Shown in pieces: positions 1 through 7,651 of a DNA stretch of 64,000 bases. The stretch is from CAZSSH01 sp964609825 (GTDB lineage: Bacteria > Verrucomicrobiota > Lentisphaeria > Victivallales > Victivallaceae). The position numbers and the translations under genes are program-made. Under the pieces are notes generated by a model. That model was not told the origin of the DNA, searched no databases, and was given only the letters and a program-made list of their open reading frames with translations. The stretch is taken from NCBI GenBank assembly GCA_964609825.1, contig CAZSSH010000004.1, forward strand, positions 62,001 to 126,000, given 5' to 3'. Each line of letters starts with the position of its first letter. Positions within the stretch are counted from its first letter, which is position 1.

Positions 1-1
1 G

Positions 2-403
2 ATTGATTACGTCCAGCGTACCATTACCGCCTTGTTTCAAAAGCCGGTATGCAACAAAGCTTATCACGTCACCGGCAACAGCCCGATGACTACCTTGGAG
101 ATTGACGATGCGATCAGCGATGTCCTCAATCTTGAGGGGTTGGCGGTCGACGGCGGCGAAACTCCGGAAAACATGGACGAAAAACTGATGGAGCGCTTTG
201 TCGGCGACTTGTATCCCTATTTTTCGTCCGACATTATTTTTGACCAGACCAACGTGATTAACGCCTTGGGCCCGCAGGCGGTCGCCTGGACTTACGGGAG
301 CCCCGGTCTGCAGCGGATGATTCGTTCGTTTTACCGTGATTTCTTCGGCAATGTCGAGTGGCTGCAAGCCGTCGTCGACCGTTCCGAAGCAAAAAACCGA
401 TAA
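2..403 (+). CDS. C-terminal part of an SDR/epimerase-like protein (5' truncated)
   Basis: The reading frame is open from the left edge, so the true start lies upstream and only about 133 residues are visible. The C-terminal pattern, a His-Val-Thr-Gly-Asn segment followed by a helical stretch and then a Phe-Asp-Gln-Thr-Asn-Val motif, resembles the tail of extended short-chain dehydrogenases of the NAD-dependent epimerase or thioester-reductase type. There the Phe-Asp-x-Thr-Asn motif precedes the last helix. The Rossmann motif is outside the window, so this family call is tentative. A strong hairpin follows the stop codon, so the gene probably ends its own transcript. Confidence 0.4.
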   Translation: MDYVQRTITALFQKPVCNKAYHVTGNSPMTTLEIDDAISDVLNLEGLAVDGGETPENMDEKLMERFVGDLYPYFSSDIIFDQTNVINALGPQAVAWTYGSPGLQRMIRSFYRDFFGNVEWLQAVVDRSEAKNR

Positions 404-420
404 ATCAATTATTTTTTTAC

Positions 421-460
421 AATGCCGGATCAGCAACAAATTGCTGATTCGGCATTTGAG
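421..460 (+). terminator. Long perfect hairpin after the SDR-like gene
   Basis: AATGCCG (421-427) and ATCAGCAA (429-436) pair with TTGCTGAT (441-448) and CGGCATT (450-456), giving about 15 paired bases with one mismatch and a four-base loop. The T-rich tail is interrupted (TGAGTTTT), so it may be a weak terminator or an mRNA-stabilising 3' hairpin. It lies about 30 bases before the next ribosome site. Confidence 0.6.
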
Positions 461-486
461 TTTTAGAGGAGACATAGGAGAAAGTT

Positions 487-1680
487 ATGGCAGTCGAGTT
501 ATCGTACATTATCATCACCCCTTACAGCCTTTTAAAATCGCGTACCGGCGGGATCATGGCCCGTCTGATGTCGCGGACGGATCTGGAGTTCGTCGGGGCG
601 CAAATGCTGGCATTTACCAAAGAGATGGCTGAGCGCTACGGCGAGCATCTTTTGTTGGGGATTCCGCCGGAGGCGATGCCGACCGCCCGGTTGTTGAGCA
701 AGTATGTCAAGGATAACTTTCCGCCGCGGGATGACGGCCGCAAGGAGCGCTGTCTTTTGCTGTTGTTTCGCGGTGAGGATGCCTGCCGTAAGCTGACCGA
801 GGTCACCGGCCGCTTGTCGCCGCACACGCCGCGCAATCCCGGCGCCGGCGAAACCATCCGCGACACTTATGCCGATGTGGTGTATGATAAGGAAAATCCC
901 GAAATCGTCCGCTATTTTGAGCCGGCGGTATTGACTCCGCCCAATATCGAAATTGCAATGATCAACTTTAAAGTATTCGCCGACTTTGCCGCGGCGAGCA
1001 GCAACATCGTCGAGAATTCGGTGGGCTCCACCCCCGAAGATGAACGTACACTCGTTATTATCAAGCCCGATAACTGGCGTCATCCGTCGAGCCGCCCCGG
1101 CAACATTATTGATATGCTGAGCCGCACCGGACTAAGGATTGTCGGCTGCAAATTGCACCGGATGAGCGTCGATGACGCTTTGGAGTTTTACGGCTCGGTG
1201 CGTGAAGCGCTGCGCAGCAAATTGGCGCCGCAGATCGGTGAAAAAGCCAAGTTGATGCTTGAGGAAGAGTTTAAAGTTGCACTTCCCGGTGATGCATTGT
1301 CGCATTTGACCGAGACCGTCGGTTTTCCGTTTGCCGATGATCAATTTTCGCGGCTGGTCGAGTTTATGTCGGGGCGCCGTCCCGAGGATTGCACGGCTGA
1401 GGAGCGCAAGCTGCCCAACAACAATGCCAAATGCCTCGTTTTGATTTATGAGGGCAAAGACGCGATCAGCAAAATCCGCTCGGTGCTCGGGCCGACCGAT
1501 CCCTCCAAAGCGCCGGGCGGCACTGTCCGCCGCGACTTCGGCAGCAATGTCATGGTCAATACCGCGCATGCGTCGGATTCTCCTGAGAGCGTCAAGCGTG
1601 AAATGGGGGTTATTCGCATTCACTTAAATTCGCTGGCTACGCGTCTCTATGAGTTTATGGAAGAAATGCGGGGCAAATAA
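487..1680 (+). CDS. Tandem nucleoside diphosphate kinase-like protein, N-terminal domain degenerate
   Basis: The 397-residue protein contains two nucleoside diphosphate kinase (NDK) folds, whereas ordinary Ndk is about 140-150 residues and forms oligomers. The second half starts with the canonical IIKPD (191-195) and ends with AHASDS, matching the NVVHGSDS active site, so His361 can be the phosphorylated residue. In the first half the Lys is replaced (IIITP, Thr11) and the catalytic His region reads DVVYDKEN, so that domain is probably inactive. A good ribosome site (AGGAG, then ATG at 487) supports the start. The stop codon overlaps the next start by one base, so the HAD gene is probably translationally coupled. 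Confidence 0.8.
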   Translation: MAVELSYIIITPYSLLKSRTGGIMARLMSRTDLEFVGAQMLAFTKEMAERYGEHLLLGIPPEAMPTARLLSKYVKDNFPPRDDGRKERCLLLLFRGEDACRKLTEVTGRLSPHTPRNPGAGETIRDTYADVVYDKENPEIVRYFEPAVLTPPNIEIAMINFKVFADFAAASSNIVENSVGSTPEDERTLVIIKPDNWRHPSSRPGNIIDMLSRTGLRIVGCKLHRMSVDDALEFYGSVREALRSKLAPQIGEKAKLMLEEEFKVALPGDALSHLTETVGFPFADDQFSRLVEFMSGRRPEDCTAEERKLPNNNAKCLVLIYEGKDAISKIRSVLGPTDPSKAPGGTVRRDFGSNVMVNTAHASDSPESVKREMGVIRIHLNSLATRLYEFMEEMRGK

Positions 1681-2249
1681 TGAAAACCATCGCGCTCGAC
1701 ATCGGCGGTGTCTGTCTCAAAATCGAGCCGCAGCATTTTTTGCAGCGGCTCGGCTTGGCGAGCTTTGACGAGATTCCGCAAGGTTTGCAGTATGCCATGT
1801 TGCAGTCGGTCGAGCGCGGTAAAATGTCATTTCCGGCTTTGGCGGAGCAATTTCGAGTGCAAATGCGCCTTAACGTCAGCGATGAGGCACTGGAGGCGGC
1901 GTTTCGCAGTGTCATCGGCGAAACAATTTCGGAGATGGATGCTGTGGTGACCGAGCTCGTGGCGGCAGGTTATAAAATCGTGTTTTTTTCGGATACCTCC
2001 AGCATCCATTTGGATGAAGTGCGGCTAAAATTTGCCGCCTCCCGGTTGATTCCGGACGGCATCTACAGCTTTGAGGTTGGAGCCAAAAAACCGGAAGCCC
2101 CGATGTTTGCCGCTTTTGAAGAAAAACACGGTACGCCGGATTTTTATTTTGACGACCGGGCTGAATTGATCGCCGGAGCAACGGCGCACGGTTGGACGGC
2201 ACACCGTTTTTTTGACGCAAATACCATAAAAAATTTGCTTTTCCGTTAA
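1680..2249 (+). CDS. HAD-IA family phosphatase (YihX-like motif I)
   Basis: This 189-residue haloacid dehalogenase-type hydrolase has motif I DIGGV (Asp7 as nucleophile; Gly9 sits where many HADs have the second Asp, as in YihX-type sugar-phosphate phosphatases). Motif II is SDTS (104-107), motif III is Lys136/137 in AKKPE, and motif IV is FDDR (Asp158, Asp159). The four-helix cap lies between motifs I and II. The substrate cannot be read from the sequence. Its ATG overlaps the stop of the NDK-like gene, suggesting a shared nucleotide or phosphosugar task, but that is inference. Confidence 0.8.
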   Translation: MKTIALDIGGVCLKIEPQHFLQRLGLASFDEIPQGLQYAMLQSVERGKMSFPALAEQFRVQMRLNVSDEALEAAFRSVIGETISEMDAVVTELVAAGYKIVFFSDTSSIHLDEVRLKFAASRLIPDGIYSFEVGAKKPEAPMFAAFEEKHGTPDFYFDDRAELIAGATAHGWTAHRFFDANTIKNLLFR

Positions 2250-2389
2250 AAGTGTGCTATCTTACCATTTGACGGTGTAAAATCACTCCCGCAAAAGTGT
2301 GAAGTACGTAACTTTAAGACAGTTGCGCGGCAATCACAGTTTGCAAATTCGGCGTAAAATATATTTTTAACGATAGGATTGTTAATCAA

Positions 2390-3778
2390 ATGCAACCCAA
2401 AAATTTACAGCAGATCCCGATTCAAGTCCGGGAAGCGTTTAACAAAGTGGCCAAAACCACCAGCCGGGCCGAAATCGGCACTGCGATTGCCTTGATGCGC
2501 GATTTTGTCAAGGCCAACCCCGAATTGACCCCTGCCCGAGAACGTTTGCGCGAGCTGGAGAAACGCAAGACTATGGTGATGAGTAGTTTTGAAATTACCA
2601 TGGCCAAAGTTTCCTCGTTTTTTTCGATATTAAGCGCCCGCGGCAAGATCGGCAAAGATCCGGTCGCGGCAATGGCTGCTTGCGAAGATGTGTTGGCTAA
2701 ATGCCTCAACAACCCGATGGCGCTGATGGCGTTGGCGGATGCGGCGATTGAGGCGGATGCGGCATTTGTCGCGGTGGACGCCATGCTGATCGCCCGCGAA
2801 TACAATCCGGCCAGCGAAGCGGTGCTGCGCAAACTTTCCCTGGCTTTGCAAAAAAACGGGCAGGCGCGCGAGGGGTATCGCGTGTTTCAGGACATCGCCG
2901 CCCGTCATCCCGGCAATATCCGGGTGCAAACCGAGCTGCGTGCCGCCGCCGCTCTCGCCAGTTTGGAAAAAGGCAAGTGGGACAGCGAGGACGTGGTCCA
3001 GGAAAACATCGCCGAGTCCAAGGAAGCCGCCGCCCAGTTGTTGCTCGAGGGCACTATTCATGACGAAAAACAGGCGCGGATGCTCATTGAGAAATTTGAG
3101 GCCGATCTTCAGGTCAAAGACTCCGCCGACGTTCGTAAACGGCTGGCTGAAGCTTATATGGTGGCGGGTGAATTTGCGACTGCCCGCAAAAATTACAAGC
3201 GGGTCGCCGAGCTCATTGGCGCGATGGACCCTACCATCGACAAAGCAATCGAAAAAGCTTACGTGGCCGAAATCAATCAAGGCATTGATGAGCTGACCAA
3301 AAATCCGTCCGCTTACGATCAACCCGAAGTGCAAAAACAAAACTTGATCGCCGATCGTGACAAGTATATGCTTGAGCGCGCCGAGGCCCGTGTCAACGCC
3401 TATCCCAACGACTCATTGCTGCATTATGACTTGGCAATATTGTATTTTGAGCGTGGTGATATCCCGGCGGCGCTGCCGGAGTTTCAGCAGGCGGTCAAGA
3501 GCCCCAAAATCCGTACTGCCGCTTTGATTTATCTGGGACGCTGTTTTGCGGCGCGTAAGCAGTATGATATTGCCGCCGAGCAGTTTGCAACTGCGCTCAA
3601 AGAGATGGTGCGCATGGACGACCAAAAGATGGACACCTTGTATTTCCTTGGCAACATGTATGAGGAGGCCGGCAATATGGAAAAGGCGGTCGAGGCGTAT
3701 AAGGAAATTTATCAGAGTCAGGCCGATTTCAAGGATGTCGCTTCGCGCATCGAGCAATATTACGCCGCAAAAAAGTGA
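2390..3778 (+). CDS. Tetratricopeptide repeat protein
   Basis: The 462-residue protein has no signal peptide or membrane segment and is almost wholly helical. TPR-like pairs are clearest at about 95-190 and in the last 150 residues (LHYDLAILYFERGDIPAAL, then LYFLGNMYEEAGNMEKAVE). It is likely a cytoplasmic protein-interaction scaffold. It lies upstream of a protein with TRKTV repeats, although that gene has its own strong promoter. TPR proteins are too general to give a specific role. Confidence 0.75.
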   Translation: MQPKNLQQIPIQVREAFNKVAKTTSRAEIGTAIALMRDFVKANPELTPARERLRELEKRKTMVMSSFEITMAKVSSFFSILSARGKIGKDPVAAMAACEDVLAKCLNNPMALMALADAAIEADAAFVAVDAMLIAREYNPASEAVLRKLSLALQKNGQAREGYRVFQDIAARHPGNIRVQTELRAAAALASLEKGKWDSEDVVQENIAESKEAAAQLLLEGTIHDEKQARMLIEKFEADLQVKDSADVRKRLAEAYMVAGEFATARKNYKRVAELIGAMDPTIDKAIEKAYVAEINQGIDELTKNPSAYDQPEVQKQNLIADRDKYMLERAEARVNAYPNDSLLHYDLAILYFERGDIPAALPEFQQAVKSPKIRTAALIYLGRCFAARKQYDIAAEQFATALKEMVRMDDQKMDTLYFLGNMYEEAGNMEKAVEAYKEIYQSQADFKDVASRIEQYYAAKK

Positions 3779-3807
3779 AAAAATAAGGAAAAAAAACAAT
3801 TTCACTA

Positions 3808-3836
3808 TTGACTTATTTTACTTGAGGAGTTAAAAT
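3808..3836 (+). promoter_or_regulatory. Sigma-70-like promoter for the TRKTV-repeat gene
   Basis: TTGACT (3808-3813), a 17-base spacer and TAAAAT (3831-3836) lie 35 bases upstream of the ATG at 3871, in AT-rich DNA after the TPR gene. Five of six bases match consensus in each box. Confidence 0.7.
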
Positions 3837-3870
3837 ATATACATGATATATATTTTGAAAGGAACAAGAT

Positions 3871-5136
3871 ATGGACGATATGGAAAAAACGCCTGCGCCG
3901 GCAGACAATATTGACGATACCAAGACCCGCAAAACCGTGATCTTGAAGCCGAGCATTGTCGTGCCGCCGGTGGTTACTCCGGCAACCGCGACCGATTCGG
4001 TCAAGACCGTGGTGACCAAAATTTCCGATCCCCTGACCGGTCGCGACACCGACACCGGCAATCTGGAGATTATGGCCGATACCCAGACCCGCCGCACGGT
4101 GAAACTGAAACCGATTGCTCCGCCTCCTGTTAACAATGAGCCGATCAAAATTCAGTCCGGTTCCGTCTCGGGCGAAAACACTCAGACCCGCAAGACGGTG
4201 GTACTCAAGAGCTCCACGGTGGCTGCTCCCTCCGATGTCAAAGTGGCCGACGGCGCCAACACCCAGACCCGCAAAACCGTGGTGTTGAAAACCGCCAGCG
4301 TCGCCACTCCTGCCGATGTCAAAGTGGCCGACGGCGACAATACCCAAACCCGCAAGACGGTGGTTCTCAAGAGCTCCACTGTAGCTGCTCCCACTGACGT
4401 TAAGCTCTCTGCTAATGAGGTTGATGATACGGTTAAAATTCAGCGCCCGGTCCGGGCTCCGTTGATTCCGCCGGGGCAGACTCCGCCCGCGACTTCGAGT
4501 TTGATCCCGCCCGGCAAAAAGACGGTGGTAATCAGTGAAGATCCCAAGGTTGAGGATACCAATACCGCCGAGATGAAGACCGTCAAGTTGGAGCCGCCCA
4601 AGCTTAAGTCCGCCGGCGCGCCGTCGTTGTCTGCCGGCCCCGGTCCCCGCAACACCGGTATGGTGCCGCCGCCGTTGTCCGCCGGTCCCGCGCCTCGCGC
4701 CACCGGTACCGTTACGCCGCCGCCGGCTCCTGTTGCTCCGGCTCCGGTTGTCGATGCTGCTGTTGCTGCGGCTCCGGTCGCTCCGGCCGTTGCCGCTCCC
4801 AAAGCGGATGAGGATGATATCCCGGCGCTCGTCAAGCCTCCGGTGACATCCGCTCCCGCCGCTTCGGATGAAGAAGTCAAGACCGACGAAGACGGTCTCT
4901 TTGAGATGAAAAAAGTTGACAGTCATGAGGTCAAACCCGCCGCCGGGATCACTGGTACGGTGCCGTTTACTCCGATTGACAGCACCGTTGTTCCGGCGGC
5001 GCGTCCTTCTGCCTTCTATCTTGTGGTGGCGGCGCTGACACTGCTCTGCGTGATCGGCACGGCGACACTGACGGTGGTCGAGTACCTTAATTTGTGTCAG
5101 GGTCAACATATTTCGTTGCCGTTTCTCAAAAAGTAA
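3871..5136 (+). CDS. TRKTV-repeat protein with C-terminal membrane anchor
   Basis: I do not recognise the family of this 421-residue protein. It carries repeated Thr-rich blocks of the form T-x-T-R-K-T-V-x-L-K: near residues 12, 70 and 108, then twice more in tandem 27-residue units, with a weaker MKTVKLE copy later. A Pro/Ala-rich linker follows (about 190-340). One hydrophobic segment (AFYLVVAALTLLCVIGTAT, about 383-402) is near the C terminus, so the repeats probably sit in the cytoplasm as a tail-anchored or single-pass protein. The low-complexity repeats look like docking or phosphorylation sites, but no kinase or FHA gene is adjacent. It has its own promoter and a terminator. Confidence 0.7.
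   Translation: MDDMEKTPAPADNIDDTKTRKTVILKPSIVVPPVVTPATATDSVKTVVTKISDPLTGRDTDTGNLEIMADTQTRRTVKLKPIAPPPVNNEPIKIQSGSVSGENTQTRKTVVLKSSTVAAPSDVKVADGANTQTRKTVVLKTASVATPADVKVADGDNTQTRKTVVLKSSTVAAPTDVKLSANEVDDTVKIQRPVRAPLIPPGQTPPATSSLIPPGKKTVVISEDPKVEDTNTAEMKTVKLEPPKLKSAGAPSLSAGPGPRNTGMVPPPLSAGPAPRATGTVTPPPAPVAPAPVVDAAVAAAPVAPAVAAPKADEDDIPALVKPPVTSAPAASDEEVKTDEDGLFEMKKVDSHEVKPAAGITGTVPFTPIDSTVVPAARPSAFYLVVAALTLLCVIGTATLTVVEYLNLCQGQHISLPFLKK
4177..4419 (+). repeat. Three tandem 81-bp coding repeats
   Basis: Units start at 4177, 4258 and 4339 and each encodes 27 residues beginning Asn-Thr-Gln-Thr-Arg-Lys-Thr-Val. Third-position differences between units show that they have been diverging, and the first and third are most similar at protein level. 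Confidence 0.85.
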
Positions 5137-5161
5137 TTGAGTTGCGGCGTCCCTCGGATTG

Positions 5162-5198
5162 GCGGCGTGTACGGGAAAATTTCCGGCGCCGCTTTTTT
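5162..5198 (+). terminator. Rho-independent terminator of the TRKTV-repeat gene
   Basis: GCGGCG (5162-5167) pairs with CGCCGC (5187-5192), with an inner GGAAA/TTTCC stem, followed by six T residues (5193-5198). Confidence 0.8.
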
Positions 5199-5226
5199 AT
5201 TGTTAAAAAAATGAGCTATTGATACT

Positions 5227-5904
5227 ATGGCAACACCGATTGTTAAAATCGAAAATCTCTCACACCATTATATGGTCGGACACAATCCCTTGGAGGTGAT
5301 CCGCAATATTACTTGGCAGCTGGAGGCCGGTCAATGGGTTTGTATGCTGGGTGCCTCGGGGAGCGGCAAAACGACGCTCCTAAATCTCATCGGTGCTCTG
5401 GAGCGGCCCTCGGTCGGGTCAATTAAGATCAACGGTTATGACATCTCCAAGCTTTCGCGCTCGGCAGCGGCGCGCTTTCGCCGCAACAACATCGGGTTTG
5501 TCTTTCAGTCCTATCATTTGCTCCCGGAGCTCTCAGTGCTGGAAAATGTGATGCTTCCGGGCTCTCTGGCCGGGGTGCCGTTGCTGTCATTGCGCAGCCG
5601 GGCCTTGGAGCTCTTGGAGACGGTCGGACTCAAAGACCGCTTGAAGCACCTCGCCAACGAGCTCTCCGGCGGCGAAGCCCAGCGCGTGGCGATTGCCCGC
5701 TCCCTGATCAACCGGCCGCGGTTGCTCTTGGCTGATGAGCCCACCGGTAACCTTGACTCCAAGACTGGTGAGGGGATTTTGCAGCTCTTTCAGGACCTCC
5801 GAGTACAGACACCGGATGTCAGTATCATCATGATTACCCACAATGAGGAAATCTCCCGTCTGGCCGATTTTTCCGTCCGGTTGCAGGACGGGGCAATTGT
5901 TTAG
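5227..5904 (+). CDS. ABC transporter ATP-binding protein, LolD/MacB type
   Basis: The 225-residue ATPase has Walker A GASGSGKTT (42-50), Q-loop Gln94, signature LSGGE (146-150), Walker B LLLADE (166-171) and the family-typical EPTGNLD. Length and motifs fit the LolD/MacB/FtsE class, which powers lipoprotein release or extracytoplasmic export with a LolC/E-like permease. No such permease is adjacent: the flanking genes are the TRKTV-repeat protein and an IclR regulator, each separated by a terminator. The gene therefore looks like a single-gene unit whose partner is elsewhere. A specific substrate cannot be given. Confidence 0.88.
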   Translation: MATPIVKIENLSHHYMVGHNPLEVIRNITWQLEAGQWVCMLGASGSGKTTLLNLIGALERPSVGSIKINGYDISKLSRSAAARFRRNNIGFVFQSYHLLPELSVLENVMLPGSLAGVPLLSLRSRALELLETVGLKDRLKHLANELSGGEAQRVAIARSLINRPRLLLADEPTGNLDSKTGEGILQLFQDLRVQTPDVSIIMITHNEEISRLADFSVRLQDGAIV

Positions 5905-5920
5905 TTTGGTCGGTAAATCC

Positions 5921-5950
5921 AAGCCCGCTTATCGCAAGCGGGCTTTTTTT
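5921..5950 (+). terminator. Terminator of the LolD-type gene
   Basis: AAGCCCGCTT (5921-5930), a five-base loop and AAGCGGGCTT (5936-5945) form a perfect 10-bp stem followed by a T run. Confidence 0.92.
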
Positions 5951-5978
5951 ATGGTAAAAATGGTCAATTTTAAGTTTG

Positions 5979-5995
5979 ATTCCATATTGTGGAAT
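5979..5995. promoter_or_regulatory. Candidate IclR-family operator 1
   Basis: ATTCCA-TATTG-TGGAAT is a perfect inverted repeat with a five-base centre. TTCCA/TGGAA half-sites are typical of IclR-family operators. It lies upstream of the regulator's promoter, 84 bases before the second copy ends it on the other side. Confidence 0.6.
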
Positions 5996-6033
5996 AAAAA
6001 TTGTAAAAAAATCAAAAAAAGGAGAATTATCAC

Positions 6034-6062
6034 TTGCAAGATTCTATTATATATAGTATAAT
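6034..6062 (+). promoter_or_regulatory. Promoter of the IclR-type regulator gene
   Basis: TTGCAA (6034-6039), a 17-base spacer and a perfect TATAAT (6057-6062). Transcription would start near 6069, just before the second operator copy. Confidence 0.82.
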
Positions 6063-6071
6063 ATTAATCAA

Positions 6072-6088
6072 ATTCTAAAATATGGAAT
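6072..6088. promoter_or_regulatory. Candidate IclR-family operator 2
   Basis: ATTCTA-AAATA-TGGAAT repeats operator 1 with one changed half-site base and the same five-base centre. It lies between the predicted transcription start and the ATG at 6096, a repressor-like position. Confidence 0.55.
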
Positions 6089-6095
6089 TTAAGAC

Positions 6096-6827
6096 ATGAA
6101 TAACACCTTAAGCAACGGTTTCAAACTGTTGGAATATTTGGCGCAAGCCGCCGAACCGCACTCGGTCAAAGATTTGGCCGAAGTCTTCGGCTTGCCCAAT
6201 TCGCATATCTGCCGGTTATTGAAAACATTGACCGAGACCGGCTATGTGGAACAAACTGGCAACCGCCGCTATGTGGTGAGCGCCAAGATTCTTACGCTGA
6301 GCCACTCCAAATTGGAGCGCATGGCGATCCGCCGCAAGTGTCACCCCGCCTTGGTTGAGCTGACCGCCAAGCTGCAATGCGATGCCTATTTGGCGATCCC
6401 GTACAACGGTCGGGCGATCATTGCCGATGTGACGTACAAAGGGGGGATCTTTGACGGCGGCATCACCCTCGGTGCGGCCAACAGCGTCAATACCTCGGCT
6501 TGCGGTAAAATTTGCGCCGCCTACGTGGAGCCTGCCAAAATCGATTATTTTTTAGCCGCCAATCCATTGCGGGTGACGCCCAATTCGATCCACGATTCCC
6601 GGCTTTTTAAAGAGCATCTGGCCAAAGTCCGCCGCGACAATGTGGCGGTTTGCGATGATGAGATTGACATCGGTACTTATGCCGTCGCCTGTCCGGTGCT
6701 CGACAAAGACGGCAATCTTTTGGCCGCCGTCGGCGTGGCCGCATCCTTCCCGGATGACAAGCTTAAAGCTTTGATCATACAACAACTGAAACATATCACC
6801 AATTTATTGTCAACCCAGGGAGAGTAA
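6096..6827 (+). CDS. IclR family transcriptional regulator
   Basis: The 243-residue protein starts with a winged helix-turn-helix (about 6-65: SVKDLAEVFGLPNSHICRLL followed by TGYVEQTGNRRYVVS). An IclR effector-binding domain follows from about 75, with a Cys near 135 in the STACGK-like position and a C-terminal CPVLDKDGNLLAAVGV typical of the family. It begins the operon with the two QueG-like Fe-S genes (one base between its stop and the next ATG), so it probably controls them in response to a small organic acid or aromatic ligand. Two inverted repeats flanking its promoter suggest autoregulation. Confidence 0.9.
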   Translation: MNNTLSNGFKLLEYLAQAAEPHSVKDLAEVFGLPNSHICRLLKTLTETGYVEQTGNRRYVVSAKILTLSHSKLERMAIRRKCHPALVELTAKLQCDAYLAIPYNGRAIIADVTYKGGIFDGGITLGAANSVNTSACGKICAAYVEPAKIDYFLAANPLRVTPNSIHDSRLFKEHLAKVRRDNVAVCDDEIDIGTYAVACPVLDKDGNLLAAVGVAASFPDDKLKALIIQQLKHITNLLSTQGE

Positions 6828-6828
6828 C

Positions 6829-7641
6829 ATGAATGCGTCGCAGTTGAGAGAAGTCGCCAAACAGAAATTTCGCGTGGATTTGCTCGGGTTTGCCCCGATC
6901 AGCCGGTTTAAAGATTTGCCGCCGGAGCGCAACCCGATGTCGATTTTTCCGGAGTGCAAGACGGTGATCGTGGTCGGCCGCCGGATTTTGCGCGGGGCGC
7001 TGCGCGGGGTGGAGGAGGGGACCAATTTTTGGAGCACTTACGGCGCTTTCGGCCGCGACTTTTTGCTCAACAACACCTTGGCCAAGGCGACGTATGATGT
7101 CGTTTGCGAGCTTGAGGATAACAATATTGAGGCCGTGCCCTTGTTTGGTTACGGCCCGGATGCCCAGATGAGTTTCGGCGTCCCGGTCGCTCCCGGCAAA
7201 CCGGCTCCCAACGTGATTGTCGATCATGACTTTGCGGCGCAGGCGGCCGGACTTGGCATCATCGGCAAAGGCGGCTTCTTTTTGACCCCCGAATTCGGCC
7301 CGCGTCAACGCTTTGCATTGATTTTGGTCGATCACGAATTTACTGCCGACGAAGTCAAAAAGCTTGACTTTTGCGACAATTGCAGCGAGTGCATCAAGGC
7401 TTGTCCGCTGGGTGCGTTTGACGCGGTCGGCAACATCAATCGCGGTGTCTGCAAGCAGTGCAAAAACGGCGCGGAGAATCCCGGCGGCATGGGTGGCGCG
7501 GTGGACCGTTTTGCCGCGATTTGCGCCCGCAGCTGCCTCGTGTCGCTGGAAACCCGCGGCAAGCTCAGCAATCAATTTGCCAACCAATTCCGCAAGCGTC
7601 AAGCCTGGGCGCTGGACTCGGTCGGCAAGCTGGTCAAGTAA
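6829..7641 (+). CDS. QueG-like Fe-S protein (epoxyqueuosine reductase relative), copy 1
   Basis: The 270-residue protein resembles the catalytic part of epoxyqueuosine reductase and reductive dehalogenase-type cobalamin proteins: an N-terminal domain with FPECKTVIVVG (40-50), a GLGIIGKGG segment (141-149), then a ferredoxin motif with Cys182, 185, 188 and 192. A second set of Cys (208, 211, 232, 236) could hold another cluster. It lacks the C-terminal HEAT-like region of true QueG, so queuosine synthesis is doubtful. Its neighbour is a diverged paralogue and the regulator is IclR-type, which points to a metabolic redox role. The substrate is unknown. Confidence 0.72.
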   Translation: MNASQLREVAKQKFRVDLLGFAPISRFKDLPPERNPMSIFPECKTVIVVGRRILRGALRGVEEGTNFWSTYGAFGRDFLLNNTLAKATYDVVCELEDNNIEAVPLFGYGPDAQMSFGVPVAPGKPAPNVIVDHDFAAQAAGLGIIGKGGFFLTPEFGPRQRFALILVDHEFTADEVKKLDFCDNCSECIKACPLGAFDAVGNINRGVCKQCKNGAENPGGMGGAVDRFAAICARSCLVSLETRGKLSNQFANQFRKRQAWALDSVGKLVK

Positions 7642-7651
7642 GGGGGATGAA

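Noticed and set aside
2250..2389. A promoter for the TPR gene
   Set aside because: TTGCAA and TATATT-like boxes occur but with wrong spacing (13 bases), so no promoter is claimed.
3805..5109. A large minus-strand frame of 434 codons opposite the TRKTV-repeat gene
   Set aside because: It is an Arg/Gly/His-rich antisense shadow of a repetitive GC-rich gene, with no domain pattern or ribosome site.
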